Below are positions 59,989-64,000 of a DNA stretch of 64,000 bases, piece after piece (within the stretch, counting starts at the first letter, position 1; each line of letters begins with the position of its first letter). Source of the stretch: Gallaecimonas pentaromativorans. GTDB taxonomy: Bacteria > Pseudomonadota > Gammaproteobacteria > Enterobacterales > Gallaecimonadaceae. The position numbers and the translations under genes are program-made. Location of the stretch: assembly GCF_003751625.1 (NCBI RefSeq), contig NZ_RJUL01000002.1:124001-188000 (forward strand), written 5' to 3'. The notes beneath the pieces were generated by a model. It ran no database searches. It was not told where the DNA came from and saw only the letters and a program-made list of their open reading frames with translations.

Positions 59989-61617
59989 ATGAAAACACGC
60001 GAATGGGCTAGCGGCCTCTGCTTAGCCACCTTGTTAACCGCCTGCGGCGGCAGCGACGGTGACGATACTCCGGTATCTGCCAACCCACCCCCAACACCTG
60101 CCCCCGTGGTGAGTGTTGGGGTCTTTGTCGACAGCCCAGTGGCCGGTATCGGTTATCGCACCGCCAGCCAGGAAGGCACCACCAACAGCGCCGGCGAATT
60201 TGCCTACGTAGAAGGGGAAAGCGTGACCTTTTTCCTGGGTGATTTGGCTTTCCCGGCAGTGTTGGCCAGCGGCCAGGTGACACCGGCAGATATCGCTGGC
60301 GGCGACGACACTACCGCCACCAATATCCTGCAATTGCTGCAAACCCTTGATATGGATGGCAACCCTGCCAACGGCATCAACATCAGTCCGGATGTGGCGG
60401 CCACCTTTGCCGGCACCACCCTGGACCTGGCATCAGCCAGCTTCGATATCGAGGTGGGGTCGGTGCTGGCCAGCATCGACCCCGCGCTAACACTGGTATC
60501 GGAAAACGCCGCCAAGAGCCACTTCCAAGACAGCCTGCAAAGCCAATTGCGAGGCAGCTGGCTATTTAGCGAAGGGGAAGGCAAACGTAACGTGATGACC
60601 TTCCTCGAGGATGGCCTGTACATCATGATCCACGAACACGCCGACGAGCCGGACGAACCCAACGGCCAGACCGCCGGCTCGGTAGAGTTTGGGGAGTATG
60701 ACTGGGACCCACAAAGCGGTGAGATAACCGTGGTGGCCATCGCCGAGTCCGATGGTTGGGGCGGCCTTTACGACCCCGACGAAGGCAGCTCGGTCAGCAC
60801 CCTGGTACTAAGCGGCGACAGCTTTCAACTGCAGTTCACCGACGATGCCAGCGATCTTGTCACCTTTACCCGCATCAAAGACCACCAAGATCCCTTGGTT
60901 GGCGCCTGGCTCCTCTATGAATACGAAGACGACAACACCAATGTGCTGACCTTCCTACCAGGGGGTGAATACGTCATCGCCCACACCAATAACCAGGAAG
61001 ACGAGCCGCTTTCAGGGGAGTTTGGTACCTATACCCTGGTAGACGGCATGCTGATGGTCACCGGCGCCAGTGTCGACAGCGACGGGGCCGGCGGCCTTTA
61101 CAACGCTGAAGATGGTAGCGATCAGTTCAACGAGTTCTTGCAGCGCCACCCTTGGGGCGAACTGACCTTTACCGACGATAACGAAGGCAGCTTTGGCTTT
61201 GCCCGCATCGGCACCTTTAGCGCCGAACTGTTCAGCGACGACAACACCGCCACCAAAGACGTGCAGCTAGAGCGCTATCAGGGTTTTGACAACAACAGCG
61301 CCTTGGGGGATTGGACGTTGAGCCTGCCGGCCTTGACCGATGAGTCCAGCGCCGTGGAAGCCCGGCTGGTGCTAAATGACAATGGTGTCGGCACCCTGGC
61401 GTTAGGAGAAGAGACGACTCAGGAGATATCCTGGCGCATTACCAGCAGTGCCACCCTCTACCTTGAAAGCGGCGGTGACAGCCAGGTATGGCAGTGGACC
61501 ATAACCAGCATTCGCGGCCCGGCTGGCGCGGTATTGGTTAGCCTTACCGATGCCAATGATGCCGACAACCCAGCCAGTTTCCTGTTGGAAGGGACTCTGG
61601 TTGCAACCCTTCCCTGA
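59989..61617 (+). CDS. Lipoprotein with two ~100-residue tandem repeats
   Basis: A 542-residue acidic lipoprotein, ATG 59989 (MKTREWASGL) after ACAGGGAGC, lipobox LTAC with Cys19. Residues ~45-165 resemble an Ig-like/DUF4114-type N-terminal module (VFVDSPVAGIGYRTASQEGTTNSAGEF, LQTLDMDGNPANGINIS). Two related units then follow, starting LRGSWLFSEGEGKRNVMTF and LVGAWLLYEYEDDNTNVLTF, each with a Y-x-I aspect and the motif DSDG-x-GGLY (about 280 and 365), and each ending with FTRI or FARI. A third beta domain closes the protein. Composition is Asp-rich and Cys-poor, suggesting calcium binding outside the cell. Function unknown. Confidence 0.85.
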   Translation: MKTREWASGLCLATLLTACGGSDGDDTPVSANPPPTPAPVVSVGVFVDSPVAGIGYRTASQEGTTNSAGEFAYVEGESVTFFLGDLAFPAVLASGQVTPADIAGGDDTTATNILQLLQTLDMDGNPANGINISPDVAATFAGTTLDLASASFDIEVGSVLASIDPALTLVSENAAKSHFQDSLQSQLRGSWLFSEGEGKRNVMTFLEDGLYIMIHEHADEPDEPNGQTAGSVEFGEYDWDPQSGEITVVAIAESDGWGGLYDPDEGSSVSTLVLSGDSFQLQFTDDASDLVTFTRIKDHQDPLVGAWLLYEYEDDNTNVLTFLPGGEYVIAHTNNQEDEPLSGEFGTYTLVDGMLMVTGASVDSDGAGGLYNAEDGSDQFNEFLQRHPWGELTFTDDNEGSFGFARIGTFSAELFSDDNTATKDVQLERYQGFDNNSALGDWTLSLPALTDESSAVEARLVLNDNGVGTLALGEETTQEISWRITSSATLYLESGGDSQVWQWTITSIRGPAGAVLVSLTDANDADNPASFLLEGTLVATLP

Positions 61618-61639
61618 CCCTTGCCATGGCAGGGTGTTT

Positions 61640-61666
61640 ATGGGGGGCTAAATGCCCCCCCTTTTC
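61640..61666 (+). terminator. Terminator after the repeat lipoprotein gene
   Basis: Stem GGGGGGC / GCCCCCC with TAAAT loop and CTTTT tail. Confidence 0.8.
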
Positions 61667-62087
61667 ACGCCGCCCCGCCGTAAGCCTTGCAATCGGCCCA
61701 CATCATCAAATCTTAAGGAGGTAAGGGCTACTCTTCTTGCAATAAAACAGGCCTTAGTGAAAGCGGTCCCTTAAGCGCCAAGGCCAAAGGCAAAGACCTT
61801 GGTGCTATCAACGCGGCCAAGCTTGCCTTATTGAACGTCCCTTTTTTGTGATTAGGGCCGCCGCCAGCCAGGCGCTGGCAGCAAATTCACTTTCTTTCAC
61901 GTTGATTCAAGACCCTTTTATCCAGCCTTGCGATATAGCTAAGGCAACAAAAACAAGTTGTTAGGGATAGAGGGTGAGAAATGCTTGCAGATGCTCTTGA
62001 GCCTCAGGGGCATCAACCAGTTGGCGTAAATGCCTTTCCCGCAAGGCAGGCCAGGGGGCGAAAGCCCTCTTTTTTATCCATGAAAAA
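61667..62087. other. Non-coding interval before the decarboxylase
   Basis: About 420 bases without a convincing gene. It holds a good ribosome-site-like AAGGAGG (about 61716) not followed by a usable start, several short inverted repeats, and, from about 61955, a structured segment ending in its own terminator (see candidate RNA). A 62-codon frame from 61981 is rejected because it runs through two terminators. Confidence 0.5.
61955..62080 (+). ncRNA. Candidate small structured RNA
   Basis: Between 62020 and 62052 TGGC and GCCA enclose GCCTT/AAGGC with loop TCCCGC. This is followed at about 62053-62078 by AGGGGGC / GCCCTCT around a GAAA tetraloop (one G-T pair) and six T residues. The element thus ends like an independent transcript. 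The 5' end and promoter are unclear. It lies antiparallel to, and just past, the decarboxylase gene. Confidence 0.32.
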
Positions 62088-62112
62088 AGGCGCCAACTGG
62101 CGCCTTTTTCTT
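62085..62112. terminator. Terminator after the decarboxylase gene
   Basis: Perfect stem GGCGCC / GGCGCC with AACT loop between A-run and T-run, so usable from both directions. It ends the reverse-strand decarboxylase gene. Confidence 0.88.
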
Positions 62113-62122
62113 TTGGCTAGGG

Positions 62123-63343
62123 TTAAACCTCGAGGGTTACCACCGGCGCCAGGCTGGCATCGTGCATGAACTCGTTGAGCACGATGATCTGCGCCTTTCT
62201 GAAGAAGTTGAACTCGGTGGCGGTGGCCGAGGTGTAGGCCCCCATCATCCGGCCAACAATCAAGTCGCCATTGTTGAGCTTGGGCAGCATGATTTTCTCG
62301 GCGATCACATCGATGCTGTCGCAGGTGGGGCCGGCCAGCACCGAGGGGAAACGCTCCCCTTGCCAGTACAGGGCGTCCACCGGGTAGTGGCCGTGGTCAA
62401 ACAAAATGCCGCTAAACGAGCCGTAGATGCCGTCGTCCAGGTAATACCAGGTTTCGCCATCACGCTCGGCCTGGCCCATCACGGAGGCCACCGAGGTCAT
62501 GGCCGGGGCCACGATAAAGCGGCCAGGCTCGGCAATTACAGCCACCGCCGCCGGCAGTTCGGCCAGGGCGCTGCGGATAGGCGCGCAAAAACTGTCGATG
62601 TCGACGGTGTTGTCGTCATAGCTGACCGGGAAGCCGCCACCGATATCCAGTACCTTCAAGACCGGCAAGCCGCGCTCGGCCACACCGCGGATAACGGCGT
62701 TGCAGCGGTTGATGGCGTGCACGTATTTATCGGCGTCCAGGGTTTGTGAGCCGACGTGGAACGACAGGCCGCGAATAGTAATGCCAAGCTCGGCGGCGCG
62801 GGTCACGATGGCGTAGGCGCCCTCTTCAGAGCAGCCGAACTTTTTGGACAGATCCGACACCGCATTGGGGTTACGAAAGCTCAGGCGCACCAGCAGCTCG
62901 GCTTCATCACGGTAAGGGATGAATTTTTCCAGCTCGTTGATGTTGTCCACCACAAATACCTTGCAGCCATATTCCAGGGCGTCGCGGATGTCGCGGTCGC
63001 GCTTGATGGGGTGGGTGTGGATGGTCTTATCAGCCGGCACGCCAAGGTCGCGCACCAGTTCCACTTCACCGGTGGTGGCCAGGTCGAAGCAGGCGCCTTC
63101 GGCCAGCAGGGTGCTCACCACAGCCGGGTGCGGCAGGGGTTTGAGGGCAAAGTGCAGCTCAACGCCGGGCAGCGCCGCTTTAAGGGCCTGGTATTGGTGG
63201 CGGACGATGTCGCAGTCGAGCATCAGAAAAGGCGCACCGTAGCGGCGGGCCAGAGACTCGATAAGCTCGATTTCGGTGGTGTTTGAGGTAGTTTGTGCGC
63301 CGAATGCGTCAGCAACGGATGGAGCAAAGCCTGAGACGGACAT
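62123..63343 (-). CDS. Fold-III PLP ornithine/lysine decarboxylase
   Basis: A 406-residue enzyme of the alanine-racemase-fold decarboxylases, as in eukaryotic ODC and bacterial LdcA. ATG 63343 (MSVSGFAPSV) follows GGGAGG. PLP-Lys is K68 in HFALKPLPHP; the phosphate-binding glycine triplet is 235-237 (DIGGGFPV), EPGRF at 272-276, and the catalytic Cys341-Asp342 in GPTCDSIDVI. It decarboxylates ornithine (to putrescine) and possibly lysine (to cadaverine); the CDSxD context fits dual L/ODC enzymes. The extra N-terminal 25 residues are Ser/Ala-rich and not conserved. A 150-base leader with a possible leader peptide precedes it. Confidence 0.93.
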   Translation of the reverse strand: MSVSGFAPSVADAFGAQTTSNTTEIELIESLARRYGAPFLMLDCDIVRHQYQALKAALPGVELHFALKPLPHPAVVSTLLAEGACFDLATTGEVELVRDLGVPADKTIHTHPIKRDRDIRDALEYGCKVFVVDNINELEKFIPYRDEAELLVRLSFRNPNAVSDLSKKFGCSEEGAYAIVTRAAELGITIRGLSFHVGSQTLDADKYVHAINRCNAVIRGVAERGLPVLKVLDIGGGFPVSYDDNTVDIDSFCAPIRSALAELPAAVAVIAEPGRFIVAPAMTSVASVMGQAERDGETWYYLDDGIYGSFSGILFDHGHYPVDALYWQGERFPSVLAGPTCDSIDVIAEKIMLPKLNNGDLIVGRMMGAYTSATATEFNFFRKAQIIVLNEFMHDASLAPVVTLEV

Positions 63344-63497
63344 AGGGCCTCCCAACAAGAATAAAGACAACAAAAACCACGCTGGGTCGAGCGTTTGTGA
63401 GTGCTCTTAGCTAGCAGCCAACAATCACTCCTGGGTAGTTGCTCTTTTGCCTTGTCGTCGAAGCACGATGTACTTGGATTGGCTATCTCCAGAAAGC
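63344..63497 (-). promoter_or_regulatory. Structured 5' leader of the decarboxylase gene with possible leader peptide
   Basis: Transcription is predicted to begin near 63497. The leader contains GAGTG/CACTC pairing around about 63425-63395 and an ACGCT/AGCGT hairpin (about 63370-63386) before the ribosome site. A small frame from GTG 63466 to TGA 63425 encodes VLRRQGKRATTQE, with three Arg and one Lys among 13 residues. This recalls ornithine/arginine-responsive leader peptides upstream of other ODC genes, but the GTG lacks a good ribosome site. Peptide and attenuation are inference. Confidence 0.35.
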
Positions 63498-63504
63498 TGC
63501 GCGA

Positions 63505-63532
63505 ATATTAGGGCAAAAAAATTCACACGCAA
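63505..63532 (-). promoter_or_regulatory. Sigma70 promoter of the decarboxylase gene
   Basis: On the reverse strand TTGCGT (63532-63527), a 16-base spacer including a T-run, and TAATAT (63510-63505). Good match for a housekeeping promoter. Confidence 0.6.
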
Positions 63533-63768
63533 CCGTTTTTTCCTCTACGCAGGCACTTTTTTCATAACCTCAAAATAAGCCTTTGTTTTTAAATGAAATA
63601 ACAAACAAACCACACTATAAACACAGCAATAAAACAGGGCCGAACCCCCAACCAAGCCAAGCATAACAAGCCACCCAAATCGGATGGATACCCAGCGCGC
63701 AGCTTTGCTGAACCTGCCAGGCGATGTCGTTTACAATGGCGTTTTGATTTCACGGCCCAGTAAAACCC
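63533..63768. other. AT-rich gap between the decarboxylase promoter and ywbE
   Basis: This stretch is AT-rich compared with the genes around it and carries no supported coding frame. A T-run (63536-63540) and A-rich tracts may help promoter function on either side. I see no other recognisable element. Confidence 0.5.
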
Positions 63769-63963
63769 ATGCAAGGAACCTTACGCTCTCAGATCCACAT
63801 CGGTGCCAAGGTGTCGGTGGTGCTTAAAGAAGACCAAGGCAGTGGCGCCCTGACCCAAGGGGTGGTGGCGCGCATCCTCACCAACTCGGCCCGCCATCCC
63901 CATGGCATCAAAGTGCGCCTCGAAGACGGCCAGGTTGGCCGGGTCAAGGTCATTCACGACTGA
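63769..63963 (+). CDS. ywbE: YwbE-family protein
   Basis: A 64-residue protein matching the DUF2196 (YwbE) family: IHIGAKVSVVLKEDQGSGALTQGVVARILTNSARHPHGIKVRLEDGQVGRVKVI is nearly the whole domain and a clear match. It is a small SH3-like/KOW-like beta protein, function unknown. ATG 63769 lies next to AAACCC, so the ribosome site is poor; a leader of AT-rich DNA precedes it. The remaining 37 bases of the window hold no feature. Confidence 0.93.
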   Translation: MQGTLRSQIHIGAKVSVVLKEDQGSGALTQGVVARILTNSARHPHGIKVRLEDGQVGRVKVIHD

Positions 63964-64000
63964 GCCCTTGCCCGCCAACCCACCCGTGGTAGGCTGAGCC

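Noticed and set aside
61981-62169. A 62-codon forward frame after a good GAGGGTGA ribosome-like site
   Set aside because: It would have to read through two intrinsic terminators and into the convergent decarboxylase gene; a structured RNA fits better.
1-64000. CRISPR arrays, rRNA, tRNA, insertion sequences or prophage genes
   Set aside because: No regularly spaced repeats, cloverleaf candidates, transposases or phage structural genes were recognised anywhere on either strand.

Overview
The window reads as a chromosomal stretch of a GC-rich gammaproteobacterium, probably a marine, Alteromonadales-like organism. Gallaecimonas is my best guess, from overall gene character only; no marker such as rRNA is present. 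Gene density is high, genes sit in short operons, and most transcription units end in clear hairpin-plus-T terminators. No rRNA, tRNA, CRISPR array, insertion sequence or prophage is visible.

Layout. (1) 1-11217: beta-glucan/beta-glucoside utilisation. A GH3 glucosidase (cut by the left edge) diverges from a GH1 glucosidase - GPH sugar symporter - LacI regulator operon. A TonB-dependent receptor - SapC - cupin-like - flavin-dependent 'tryptophan halogenase' operon follows. The GH1/GH3 intergenic region and the receptor promoter carry exact reverse-complement copies of one LacI-type operator, so the locus looks like a single regulon: outer-membrane import, hydrolysis, inner-membrane uptake and repression. 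(2) 11354-15625: a split spermidine-synthase-like pair, CheV, a NERD-domain protein, two very small genes and a candidate small RNA. (3) 15626-26277: two paralogous M3 metallopeptidase lipoproteins with matching promoters around a D-cysteine desulfhydrase-like gene, a YbaK deacylase, and three tandem FHS-family sugar permeases, two of which share a duplicated upstream region. (4) 26387-33679: a probable Fur-regulated small regulator plus siderophore-interacting protein, two Aer-type PAS chemoreceptors, a divergent S-adenosylhomocysteinase homologue, a BI-1-like membrane protein and a Zur-like regulator. (5) 33975-45091: DUF440 plus CobW-type GTPase, a MexEF-like RND pump with divergent LysR regulator, and assorted small enzymes including a secreted ATP-dependent DNA ligase. 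(6) 45136-53662: radical SAM protein, RraA, two MFS transporters, M1 metallopeptidase lipoprotein, a RES/Xre toxin-antitoxin pair, DUF486, nitroreductase and DoxX. (7) 53759-64000: glnS, nagA, Yip1, VOC, MFS, DUF4870, ICMT-like methyltransferase, a repeat-containing lipoprotein, a fold-III ornithine/lysine decarboxylase with a long structured leader, and YwbE.

The most interesting items are the halogenase/SapC/cupin cassette inside a sugar locus, the SAH hydrolase homologue with altered active-site positions and no C-terminal tail, two candidate structured RNAs with their own terminators, the duplicated lipoprotein module, and a recurring TTACG/CGTAA-like dyad in several promoters. All family assignments come from motif and sequence memory; no database search was possible.
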